Of a DNA stretch of 64,000 bases, positions 43,683 through 51,014 are shown piece after piece; positions within the stretch are counted from its first letter, which is position 1, and every line of letters starts with the position of its first letter. A program made the position numbers and the translations under genes. Source of the stretch: Leptidea sinapis (taxonomy: Eukaryota > Arthropoda > Insecta > Lepidoptera > Pieridae); contig NC_066269.1 in the NCBI RefSeq assembly GCF_905404315.1, positions 15,258,501-15,322,500 on the forward strand, in the 5' to 3' direction. The notes beneath the pieces are model-generated. The model was not told the DNA's origin and made no database searches. It was given only the letters and a program-made list of their open reading frames with translations.

Positions 43683-44220
43683 GAGTAAGGTCGAATTCAG
43701 TAGTCACTCTAAAGGTGACGCCTATTCTTGAGAGAAGGCATTGCTTCAACGACACGTCGCCCAGTGTGTCGTTGTTGGTCGCTAAAGACTGAGTTAACCC
43801 ATCAGACATTCATCCTATTAGCGCGTGCCTCACTGTAGGATTGGGGGATTAGTTAGAGAGGTTACCTTCCTCGTGGTCCGAGTGGCGAAGCTCAAACCCC
43901 CGTTCCTGCAAAACATGACCGCAGGTTTACGTTCTGGGGTAGCCAGTTAAGGCTACACTCCGGTTTTTTTGTCGGGGTTGTCTCCCTTATCTAGAAAGTC
44001 GGTTTTAAGGCGCCAACAATTCGCCTGTGCCCTTCATACTTCGCTATTACAGTCATGAGGTAGGTGGAGATGTGTGACACTCATAAGGGACTGTAACATT
44101 GCCCGGGGTAGACGAACCACCTGAAAGTTCACATGGATCCACCCCTAGCCTGTACGTCGACAGAACTACAGGTAGCGAGGACGTGTATGATCAGACTGGA
44201 TGATGCGCGCCAGTAGCTAT
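43683..44220 (-). promoter_or_regulatory. Probable 5' leader of the jockey-like LINE
   Basis: Non-coding, GC-richer than the flanks, and directly upstream of ORF1 on the minus strand. Full-length jockey-type LINEs carry an internal promoter in this position. No promoter motif is identified here. The 5' boundary (about 44220, near GATGCGCGCCAGTAGC) is an estimate from the change to AT-rich sequence. Confidence 0.4.
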
Positions 44221-44324
44221 CTCAGAATTTATTAGATGTATATGCTCTAGAAATGATAAGAATATACACCACCGAGGCCTGACATCATCTCCCCCCCCCC
44301 CAATTAATTAATTATAATAATCTA

Positions 44325-44655
44325 ATATATAAAATTCTCGTGTCATGGTGTTAAACTTTGAACTCCTCCGAAACCGCTTGACCGATTCTCATGAAATTTT
44401 GAGTGCATATTTGGTGATGTGAGAATCGGACAACATATATTTTTTATCCCCCTAAATGTTAAGGGTGGTCCACATGATTTTTTTTTTATTTTTTTTACAT
44501 TTTTTTAAAGTTGTTTGATTATGAGTCAACATAAAAAAATACATACAACTTCTAATTTCCACCCATCTACGATCAACAGTTACTTTTGTATCGCGAATTT
44601 AACATCGGCAATACAACGTTTGCTGAGTCAGCAAGTATATAAATATATATTTAAA
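44325..44655 (-). mobile_element. RepC copy, near full length
   Basis: Reverse orientation: TATATAAAATTCTCGTGTCA, CTCCGAAACCGCTTGACCG, GTTAAGGGTGGTCCAC, CACCCATCTACGATCAACAG, and the family start reversed as GGCAATACAACGTTTGCTGA. No coding sequence. A C10-type run lies just left, at about 44289-44300. Confidence 0.8.
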
Positions 44656-44757
44656 CTTATTACAAAATAACTGAATACTATTCTTTAAAACAAGGTAACT
44701 AAAAAGTTGATAAATAAATTTTCTCTGCAACATTTTGAAGTTTGTGACAATTATCAC

Positions 44758-44911
44758 CAGGAATTAATTCAAACAGCTCTTTGGAACTCTTCCCCGTGAT
44801 AAATGCGGTAAAAGACACACAATGAAGCGATGTCTTTATGCAACTCCAATACATCTAGACGTTCACAGAAAATAGGATCCGCGACAATTCTAGCAGCTCT
44901 CCGTTGTAGTG
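44758..44911 (-). mobile_element. LINE-K fragment
   Basis: AAACAGCTCTTTGGAACTC, GATAAATGCGGTAAAAGACA, ACACAATGAAGCGATGTCTT and AGCAGCTCTCCGTTGTA match LINE-K coding sequence at about 61.27-61.42 kb. RepA copy 8 begins at its right edge, truncating it or inserted into it. Confidence 0.8.
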
Positions 44912-44913
44912 TT

Positions 44914-45322
44914 TTTTTATGAAAATAGGGAAGAGACGAGCAGAACAACAGTACAACTGCGCTCGTCACCTTGAATGGCGGCTCATGTATTTCAAAGAGC
45001 GCGGCTGACGCAATCCCAACGCGCGTTTGGAAGAAAAATCTCAAAGCGCGCGTTTAACGCGCTTGATCAGAAACGAGCGCTTGCGTGTGTACACCTAGAT
45101 AAGAACTACTGGTTCTCAAAACGCGAGTTACCAAAGCGCGCGCTTCAGAACGCCTAATGTGTACTCGCCCTAAGTCTCATTTGCACAGTAATTTCACTAG
45201 CTACGGCGCCCTTTAGACTGAAACACAGTAATGTTTACACATTACTGCTTCACGGCAGAAATAGGCGCCGTTGTGGTACTCATAATCTAGCCGGCATCCT
45301 GTGCAAAGGAACCTCCGACTGG
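44914..45322 (-). mobile_element. RepA copy 8, interrupted by a GCGCGC-rich insert
   Basis: Left part: T-run, GAAGAGACGAGCAGAACA (internal deletion) and CAACTGCGCTCGTCACCTTGA. It resumes at AAGTCTCATTTGCACAGTAA and ends GGAACCTCCGACTGG. Between them lies foreign sequence (about 44975-45171), replacing the usual GACATAAGATGTT. Confidence 0.85.
44975..45171. mobile_element. GCGCGC-palindrome-rich insert inside RepA
   Basis: About 197 bp with repeated blocks: AACGCGCGTTT, AAAGCGCGCGTTTAACGCGC, AACGAGCGCTT, AAAACGCGAG, AAAGCGCGCGCTT, closing with TGTGTACTCGCCC. The 60-codon frame across it simply reads the repeated motif (KRA/QRA). I see no terminal inverted repeat. It probably represents a small DNA transposon or its remnant. 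Confidence 0.5.
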
Positions 45323-45449
45323 TGTCTGTCAAACTGTGCGTTAGAATTTTGTCTCAGAATTATACTTGCAGAAATAAAAATCTGAAATTAAAAAATGTTA
45401 AGGGTCGGATAAAATAAAAGGATAATGTAACTCTAAATCCTTAGATTTA
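45323..45449. other. Unassigned AT-rich sequence
   Basis: AAATTAAAAAATGTTAAGGG here recurs with a change at 45912 (AAATTAAAAATATTAAGGG), both next to AGAAATAAAAATC. This suggests the P-like element inserted into, or is flanked by, a duplicated host sequence. Confidence 0.4.
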
Positions 45450-45610
45450 GCATAACTCTCCGCTGCACTCTAACTAGATACCATAGGGGTAGTCGCAAAG
45501 TGCGGCAACTAATACTACGCCCAAGTGGGCGTATCCGAGCCATTCTCGAACAATGTGTGAAGTTGACGTGCCACTTGTTCTGTTATACTTTGCTATTAAT
45601 TGCAACTAAA

Positions 45611-45687
45611 ATGCCAGATTGCGTAGTAAAACTTTGGAAAAATAATACTACAAGAAATAAAAAAGATACTGGGATCACATATCATCA
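45611..45687 (+). CDS. First exon of a THAP-domain protein (transposase remnant)
   Basis: ATG at 45611. The exon encodes MPDCVVKLWKNN then TGITYHQ, with the last codon split after two bases by a strong donor GTAAGT at 45688. THAP zinc fingers begin Met-Pro, have Cys at about 4 and 9 and reach a His in an 'FHxFP' motif. Here Cys4 and the His of TYHQ fit, and phase-2 splicing into FP would fit the motif. Position 9 is Trp (TGG, 45635-45637), so one zinc ligand is lost. No downstream exon is present within the element. Upstream in-frame codons (from 45500) are not THAP-like, so Met 45611 is the start. Confidence 0.6.
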
Positions 45688-45693
45688 GTAAGT
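45688..45693 (+). promoter_or_regulatory. Splice donor of the THAP exon
   Basis: CA|GTAAGT, a near-consensus 5' splice site at the position where the THAP motif would continue. The same AAGTAAGTATTTTG follows the truncated exon at 49.35 kb. Confidence 0.55.
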
Positions 45694-45986
45694 ATTTTGT
45701 ATTTTATTAATTTCAATGTAAAATAACACGAAGCGTATGTTACAAAATTTGAAAATTGCCATAAAGTGTCAAGATGTCATGCACACAAGCATCTAATAGT
45801 CGCCGTAATAAATAAGCTATTGTTCTTAGGAAGTGCGGTATCTAGTGGGAGCGCAGCGGAGACCAATCCTTTATCCAAGCTCAGAATTATACAAAAAGAA
45901 ATAAAAATCTTAAATTAAAAATATTAAGGGGCACGAATCGAAATAAAAACTATTGTATCGCTCAAATTGGATCGAACTGCACACAG

Positions 45987-46304
45987 TTTTTTATTATGAC
46001 AATAAGGGACGAGACGGGCAGGCCGTTCAGCTGATGGTAATTGAAACGCCCTGCCCATTACAACGCAGTGCCGCTCAGAATTCTTGAAAACCCCAAAAAC
46101 TCTGAGCGGCACCACAACTGCGCTCGCCACCTTGAGACATGATGATGTTAAGTCTCATTTGCCCAGTAATTTCACTAGCTACAGCGTCCTTCAGACCAAA
46201 ACACAAAAATGCTTACACATTACTGCTTCATGGCAGAAATAGGCGCCGTTATGGTACCCATAAACTAGCATCCTGGCATCCTGTGCAAAGGTGCCTCCCA
46301 CTGG
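45987..46304 (-). mobile_element. RepA copy 9
   Basis: Full length and reversed: T-run, AATAAGGGACGAGACGGGCA, AGTGCCGCTCAGAATTCTTG / GAGCGGCACCACAACTG arms, GTGCCTCCCACTGG. Confidence 0.9.
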
Positions 46305-46581
46305 TAAAGTCTGCCGTAAGAATTGATTAATAACGGTTCAGTAGTTTAGGAGGGAAAGTCAACCAGGCACCATGGTCACCATCAGTGAGGCGAAATTTTT
46401 ATATATAAAGATTTAAGTTTGATTAAAGAAAGGTCGACCGAACTGTATGTTATATAAATATAACATGTCTATTATGTATATATACTATGTGAAGTCTCTA
46501 CAGGCGACCTTTAAATTGACCCAGTTTTAATTAACAACTGGTTTACACAATATGTACAAACTATTGAGAACCTTTCACTAC
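46305..46581. other. Unassigned sequence upstream of the tRNA
   Basis: GAAATTTTTATATATAAAGATT at about 46392 resembles the end of a RepC-type repeat. Otherwise nothing is supported. Confidence 0.4.
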
Positions 46582-46654
46582 GGGGGCGTAGCTCAGATGG
46601 TAGAGCGCTCGCTTAGCATGCGAGAGGTACCGGGATCGATACCCGGCGCCTCCA
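46582..46654 (+). tRNA. tRNA-Ala (AGC)
   Basis: A complete 73-nt cloverleaf. Acceptor GGGGGCG pairs with CGCCTCC (one G-T), discriminator A at 46654. D arm GCTC...GAGC. Anticodon arm CTCGC-TTAGCAT-GCGAG with anticodon AGC at 46615-46617. T arm CCGGG-ATCGATA-CCCGG. The internal A box (TAGCTCAGATGG) and B-box region fit RNA polymerase III. No CCA is encoded, as usual in eukaryotes. It is not attached to any SINE body and ends in a T6 run, so it looks like a functional nuclear gene, the only one in the window. Confidence 0.96.
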
Positions 46655-46658
46655 AGTG

Positions 46659-46664
46659 TTTTTT
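46659..46664 (+). terminator. RNA polymerase III terminator of tRNA-Ala
   Basis: Run of six T starting five bases after the tRNA 3' end, the normal polymerase III stop. Confidence 0.85.
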
Positions 46665-46984
46665 ATATAAATAAATCTCTTAGTATATATTATTTTTTAT
46701 ATTATTTGTGTAACTAGCTTCCTAATATTAAATTGTTTTAAAGCCGTGTAAAATGTTGCTTTTCCCTTGCAGGGCGTTACGTATTGTCTATCCGGATATT
46801 GTGCCACCAATTTGTAGGAATGAGACTTGTAATCAAAAGTTTTTGAATTATGAATATAGCATGAGATAAATTTTCACAATACGAAGAACGCCAAAGTAGA
46901 TTTTTGCGTAACATTTTAGAGTTATACTACTAAGTGAACTACGTAATATTTAAAGTCAAAATAATTGATACACACATCATAAGA
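46665..46984. other. Unassigned AT-rich sequence
   Basis: Nothing recognisable. Confidence 0.45.
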
Positions 46985-47290
46985 AAATAATTTGCATTTA
47001 TTAAAAATTTCATAATTTGTCAACGAAATGACACTTATGAATGTTAAGATATCTTTTCTTTTACCAGTTAACGCCTTTGGAAATGGTTGAGCTTTAATGA
47101 GAAGAAGTGGCAAGAAACTCATTGCCACTCTTTTAAGTCAACATTTACAGCTTCGTTGTTTTACAAATCGTTTCAATTACAATATATATGTAAAATGATG
47201 CAACAAAATACTCAACGCCTAAACACGAGTAACTTTAAAATATAAATGTAAATTTCATCAATCCGCACACACTGGTATTGGGTGAGCATT
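46985..47290 (-). mobile_element. LINE-D3 3' end
   Basis: Landmarks AATGACACTTATGAATGTTA, GAGAAGAAGTGGCAAGAAAC, CATTGCCACTCTTTTAAGTC, then GATGCAACAAAATACTCAAC. Longest copy of this 3' UTR in the window. Coding sequence is not recognisable. Confidence 0.75.
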
Positions 47291-47329
47291 ACTTTTTTGT
47301 ATAATATTTATGTTACACAACGTTTTTAA

Positions 47330-47735
47330 TTCAAACTCAAATATTTTTATTCAAAATAGGATTAAAAATCAATGAACGTCAAAAACCCATTCAAAATAGC
47401 CTTGCGGGCTTTATTATTTACAAATAAGGACTACAATAAGTAATATCGTACAACAAACTATTGTATTTTAAAAACATTAGAACCTGAGGTTTTCCGTATC
47501 AATACCAGTCTGTGGTATCATTAAGAAAATTATTTATGTTATAATAACATTTCCCACACAAACGTTTTTAACATTTCTTTTAAATTTCGTAACACATTGT
47601 TTTGTACATCATCTAGGATATGATTTGTAAAAGCATATACTCCACCCAATAAAAGATTTACTAACTTGACTTAATCAAGTAGTAGGCATAACAAGTTTAT
47701 GTTTGTTCCTCGTGTTAACATTTAATCATAAGCAG
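47330..47735 (-). pseudogene. LINE-D2 ORF2 end and 3' UTR
   Basis: Begins with CAAATATTTTTATTCAAAAT (reverse of the D2 terminal tail), then the 3' UTR. The reverse complement of coding blocks comparable to VNTRNEHKLVMPTTRL lies near 47.68-47.73 kb (AGTAGTAGGCATAACAAGTT, TGTTCCTCGTGTTAACA). Frames are broken. Confidence 0.75.
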
Positions 47736-47737
47736 TT

Positions 47738-47990
47738 TGTTACTTTAAGTGAAATCCCTCACTTCTGGGATTTAAGAATACATTTATACGAAACTTTACA
47801 GACAACGCGCGATTTGAACCCGCGCCTCTACCTGAGCCGGTTATCAACTGTAAAGTACATCCTGTAAATGGAGCCACAATCCGACAGTAGAACAAACATA
47901 CCCAGATTTACGGATCATGTGGTCGCTTTTGGTCGGTAAGAGCACTGGGACGTAACCCGAATCACCTACCTACCTCTTGGCGATTTGGAC
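47738..47990. mobile_element. tSINE head-to-head pair (copies 6a and 6b)
   Basis: The left part is reversed: leader CCCTCACTTCTGGGAT, then tRNA end GATTTGAACCCGCGCC, up to about 47838. It joins directly to a forward body (CCGGTTATCAACTGTAAAGT, GGAGCCACAATCCGACAGT) and a decayed forward tRNA part (GTCGGTAAGAGCACTGGGAC) ending near 47990. The same reversed-then-forward arrangement occurs at 48.36-48.76 kb. Confidence 0.7.
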
Positions 47991-48001
47991 TCTTTAAACT
48001 G

Positions 48002-48226
48002 TTATTGGAGTAAAATATCGAACAGGCCAAGCCACGCCTTTACAGCTTCAATAAATGTTGAATGTAAGCCTAAAGCAAAGTGAGGCTTTAATATTTCTTC
48101 CGTAGAAATTTTCTTTCCACGCTTCAATAAACTTGTGAGGAAATAAATCAAGTTGTGGTCACTCCGCGCGGAGGTGATAGATCCCTTTTGAAGGCCCATT
48201 TCGTCGCTGTTAAAGAGAGTCATCAA
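48002..48226 (-). CDS. Unrecognised minus-strand open frame, 74 codons
   Basis: Reads (from TTG-ATG) MTLFNSDEMGLQKGSITSAR, then LKRGKKISTEEILKPHF and STFIEAVKAWLGLFDILLQ, ending TAA. Amphipathic-helix-like composition and unremarkable codon use make it look more protein-like than its AT-rich flanks. I recognise no domain. It lies between two tSINE pairs and may be a remnant exon or part of an unknown element. Confidence 0.25.
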   Translation of the reverse strand: MMTLFNSDEMGLQKGSITSARSDHNLIYFLTSLLKRGKKISTEEILKPHFALGLHSTFIEAVKAWLGLFDILLQ

Positions 48227-48359
48227 TCCGACCTAACGCCTCTATGGTCGACTTGTGTTATTTACGAGAAAAAAGCTTTACAACGCAAATAGCTGCCTTA
48301 TTAACTGAGTAATAGATATTAAATTCCCTAATTAGCTATTGAAAATAATATGTTATGTT

Positions 48360-48590
48360 TTTAAAGTGATAACCCTCACTTCTAGGAATAATACACAAAT
48401 AAAATTTGAAAAATAAAATTTAAGAACGATGCGGGACTCGAACTCACCACTTCCGGTGTTCCGTGCCGGTGCTCTAACCAACTGAGCCAACCGTTCGAGT
48501 AGCGTATAGTTATAAAATCTTGTTTGCTTTGTTCAACTCTCAGGTTGTGGCTTCATCTACAGGATCTACTTTACTTTCTTCTAGGATTAA
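48360..48590 (-). mobile_element. tSINE copy 7
   Basis: Reversed: leader CCCTCACTTCTAGGAATAAT, tail ACACAAATAAAATTTG, tRNA part GATGCGGGACTCGAACTCAC ... TTGGTTAGAGC-type complement, then body CAGGTTGTGGCTTCATCTAC up to the junction at about 48590. Here the tail and the leader of a next unit are contiguous. Confidence 0.85.
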
Positions 48591-48757
48591 TAGCCACAAC
48601 CTGAATTTTATTTGTGTATTAATCCTAGAAGTGGGGGTTATCACTTTAAAAACATAACATTTTGTTTAGATTTACAAGAGCGACATCTCAAGTCATTTTC
48701 CTAATATTCAAATATTGGGGTTGAACAGGTTATCAACTGTAAAGTAGATCATTAATC
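48591..48757 (+). mobile_element. tSINE copy 8, body only, inverted against copy 7
   Basis: AGCCACAACCTGAATTTTAT, TTGTGTATTAATCCTAGAAG, GGGTTATCACTTTAAAAACA, GACATCTCAAGTC, GGGTTGAACAGGTTATCAAC, ending GTAGATCATTAATC. It has tail, leader and body in that order and no tRNA part. Confidence 0.8.
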
Positions 48758-48834
48758 GGCGATGATTGGACGGTTACGGTTAACAGTTAAAGTTATGACG
48801 TCATGTAAAAATTCACACACACAGAGTTAAGGAT

Positions 48835-49050
48835 AACGACAGGAGTTGGAGACGTTTCGGTAAAAGTGAAAAGATTGAAGTGGAGATGGGCTGGATATAC
48901 CATAAGAGGAATTGATAAGGAGAGCAAAAGGGTCTGGCATCCAAAAATTGAAAGAAGAATGAGAAGATGGCAAAATAAAAGATGGAGAGACGACATTGAA
49001 AAGACAGGCGGAAAGTTGTGGAGTAGGACTGCAAAGGACAGAGTATCATA
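48835..49050 (+). pseudogene. RTE-like LINE C-terminal fragment
   Basis: 61-codon frame reading MKRLKWRWAGYTIRGIDKES, then RRMRRWQNKRWRDDIEKTGG and LWSRTAKDR. This is the 'WAGH ... RW.DDI.K..G..W...A.DR' pattern at the C-terminus of RTE-type ORF2 proteins. It belongs to a different subfamily from the copy at 36.1 kb. Confidence 0.75.
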
Positions 49051-49056
49051 GAACTG

Positions 49057-49326
49057 TTTTATTTTATGAGAATAAGGACGAGACGAGCAGGACGTTCAGC
49101 TGATGGTAATTAATACGCCCTGCCCATTACAAAAATCCAAAAATTCAGAGCGGCACTACAACTGCGCTGGTCACCTTGAGACATAAGATGTCAAGTCTCA
49201 TTTGCCCAGTCATTTCACTAGCTACGGGACCCTTCAGACTGAAACACTGTAATGGTTACACATTACTGATGCACGGAAGAAATAGACGCCGTTGTGGTAC
49301 CTATATTCTCCTCCGCCTCCCACTGG
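49057..49326 (-). mobile_element. RepA copy 10
   Basis: Reversed: GAATAAGGACGAGACGAGCA, GAGCGGCACTACAACTGCGC, GACATAAGATGTCAAGTC, then CGCCTCCCACTGG with a deletion near the end (CTATATTCTCCTCCG). It abuts the truncated P-like element on its right. Confidence 0.88.
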
Positions 49327-49545
49327 TAACTGGTAACTGGACACATATCATAAGTAAGTATTTTGTATTTTATTAATTTCAATGTAAAATAACACGAAGC
49401 GTATGTTATTCAAAATTTTAAAGTTGCCATTGAGTGTCAAAATCCACGCACACAAACATCTAATAGTTGCCGTAATAATAAAGCTATTGTTCTTAGGTAG
49501 TGCGGTATCTTGTTGGAGCGCAGCGGAAACCAGTCCTTAAATCTC
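49327..49545 (+). mobile_element. Right half of a second P-like mini-element
   Basis: From CTGGACACATATCATAAGTA to GGAGCGCAGCGGAAACCAGT it parallels 45670-45870: exon end, splice donor, intron-like AT sequence, AGTGCGGTATCTTGTTGG and the terminal repeat. The left end, including the start of the THAP exon, is missing where RepA copy 10 abuts. Confidence 0.75.
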
Positions 49546-50574
49546 AGTTTATAAACGTTCACATTTTACTCTCTGTCGGTAATTGAAGTAACGACTGAAG
49601 TGACAGTTCTAATTATAAAGTAACATTTATTATTTTATGAAGAAATTATATACAAGTTCTAACATAAATCAAATTATTCGTCAACCGTTTGCTAACAACA
49701 AAATATTATTTAAAATCCCCTGTCACATAATAATAATGACATTTTACAGCTTCTAATACCACCAATTAATTTACCAGCCGTAGTCAGTTAGAGTAAGTTG
49801 TAAATCGGCTTACATTCAGCGACAATTGCCAAGCCGGTCGTTGAAAGTCTTCCGGATGGCACTCCAGTGAATCATTTGATTAGTTTTTTTAAGAAGAGAA
49901 GCCTTCATCATTCCTTTTCATTATAAGCCATAGACTTACTACCTTTAATAACTGCTGTCTTTATATCTTCATCACCAGGTAAGGTACTTATCTTCTGGAG
50001 AATGTGACACTTAGTTTTACGTCCCGGTAGTCCTAACACAAAAAATTTGAGACCATTACCTATAATTAAATAAATACTAGACATATGGAATCGCGGACTT
50101 TTTTGTAGATATTGATAAGTTCTATAATACTCTAGAACATTTTTTTGTTCTATTATCAATAGTTACCGCAGCGCACGCGATGACAGATATTTCATGACTA
50201 TTTTTTTCACACCTTGGGTTATATTATTGCATTTTAGTAGGTATGCCTATTTTTTTTAAAAGTTTTATAGCCTATGTCACTCAGCAAAGATGCAGCTTTC
50301 TAACGGTGAAAGAATTTTTGAAATCGGTCCAGTAGCTTTTGTGTGAAAACATTACAAACATACATACAAAAACACAAATGCTTACTACTCTTTATAATAT
50401 TAGTTTAGATTACAAAGTCATAAAAGAAATTTATTAATTTAAAACACTATCACCATTATGGAACAACAGACGCTCTGAAATCAAATAAACTTTTAGTTTC
50501 GCAAGTCTTACGTCTGCAGTGGAGTAGTAAGCATGTTAATATATTATGCTTTTAGAACATGATGGGAATGGAGC
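49546..50574. other. Unassigned sequence
   Basis: No supported gene. An 83-codon minus-strand frame at 49908-50159 (containing LPGRKTKCHILQKISTLPGD) has no recognised domain. CAGTAGCTTTTGTGTGAAAAC and following (about 50329-50390) resembles the end of a dispersed repeat. Confidence 0.4.
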
Positions 50575-50645
50575 GACCGCCCTCGGGCTTATTCACTAAT
50601 AAGTTTTATTGTATTGTGAGGAATACAAATATTTGAATTTGAATT
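50575..50645 (+). mobile_element. LINE-D2 3' stub
   Basis: ATGGAGCGACCGCCCTCGGG and the terminal CAAATATTTGAATTTGAAT match the D2 ends at 1.42-1.63 kb with the middle of the 3' UTR missing. Confidence 0.55.
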
Positions 50646-51014
50646 ATTGCGGATACATTCAAAAAAATTAACAATAATCATGAGCTTTTTATTATCTAAA
50701 GCTAAGTAAATACTAGTTACCAAGAAATTATTTCTAAATTAATTTTATTTTTGTATAAATTGGAAGCAATTTAGTATTGTATTTTTCCTCTAGCTTTGTG
50801 AATGTACAAGTTACTTAGCTATTCGTGCTAAAAGCTCATGAATATGTACGAGCTTTGACAAACTGCAAAGTCACATTTATTGAACGTGAATGTTCCAAAC
50901 GTATCGCAGCATTTCAAATCTGTTACGATTCGTTTAGAAACTCCAAAAGTGTTTTAGATACTCAATTTTTTAATTCCAGGACACTTTTAAGTCCCTACTG
51001 CTTTATTATATTAT
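50646..51014. other. Unassigned AT-rich sequence
   Basis: Nothing recognisable before the LINE-K copy. Confidence 0.4.

Larger units (their letters stand above)
40350..44220 (-). mobile_element. Jockey-like LINE, 3' truncated, with ORF1 and ORF2
   Basis: Order on the minus strand: GC-richer 5' leader (44.22-43.69 kb), ORF1 gag-like (43682-42325), ORF2 endonuclease start (42322-42050), linker and reverse transcriptase (41853-40356). The 3' part of the reverse transcriptase and the 3' UTR are absent. A LINE-D3 3' fragment is inserted within ORF2 (40548-40725), and a 130-bp tandem duplication covers the junction. It is the only LINE in the window with a recognisable ORF1. Confidence 0.85.
45450..45872 (+). 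mobile_element. P-element-like mini-transposon carrying a THAP exon
   Basis: Left end has CTCCGCTGCACTCTAACTAG then ATACC. The right end reads the complement of CTCCGCTGCGCTCCCACTAG then ATACCGCACTTCC, giving imperfect terminal inverted repeats over about 25 bp. An AAGTGCGG motif lies inside both ends (about 45499 and 45831, opposite sense). Interior: a THAP-type first exon with a splice donor (45611-45687), then AT-rich intron-like sequence. THAP domains sit at the N-terminus of P-element transposases, so I infer an internally deleted P-like element of about 420 bp. No clear 8-bp target duplication is visible. Confidence 0.6.

Noticed and set aside
45500..45610. Upstream ATG at 45500 as start of the THAP exon
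   Set aside because: Codons before 45611 show no THAP pattern and overlap the subterminal repeat region. THAP fingers typically begin at the Met-Pro seen at 45611.
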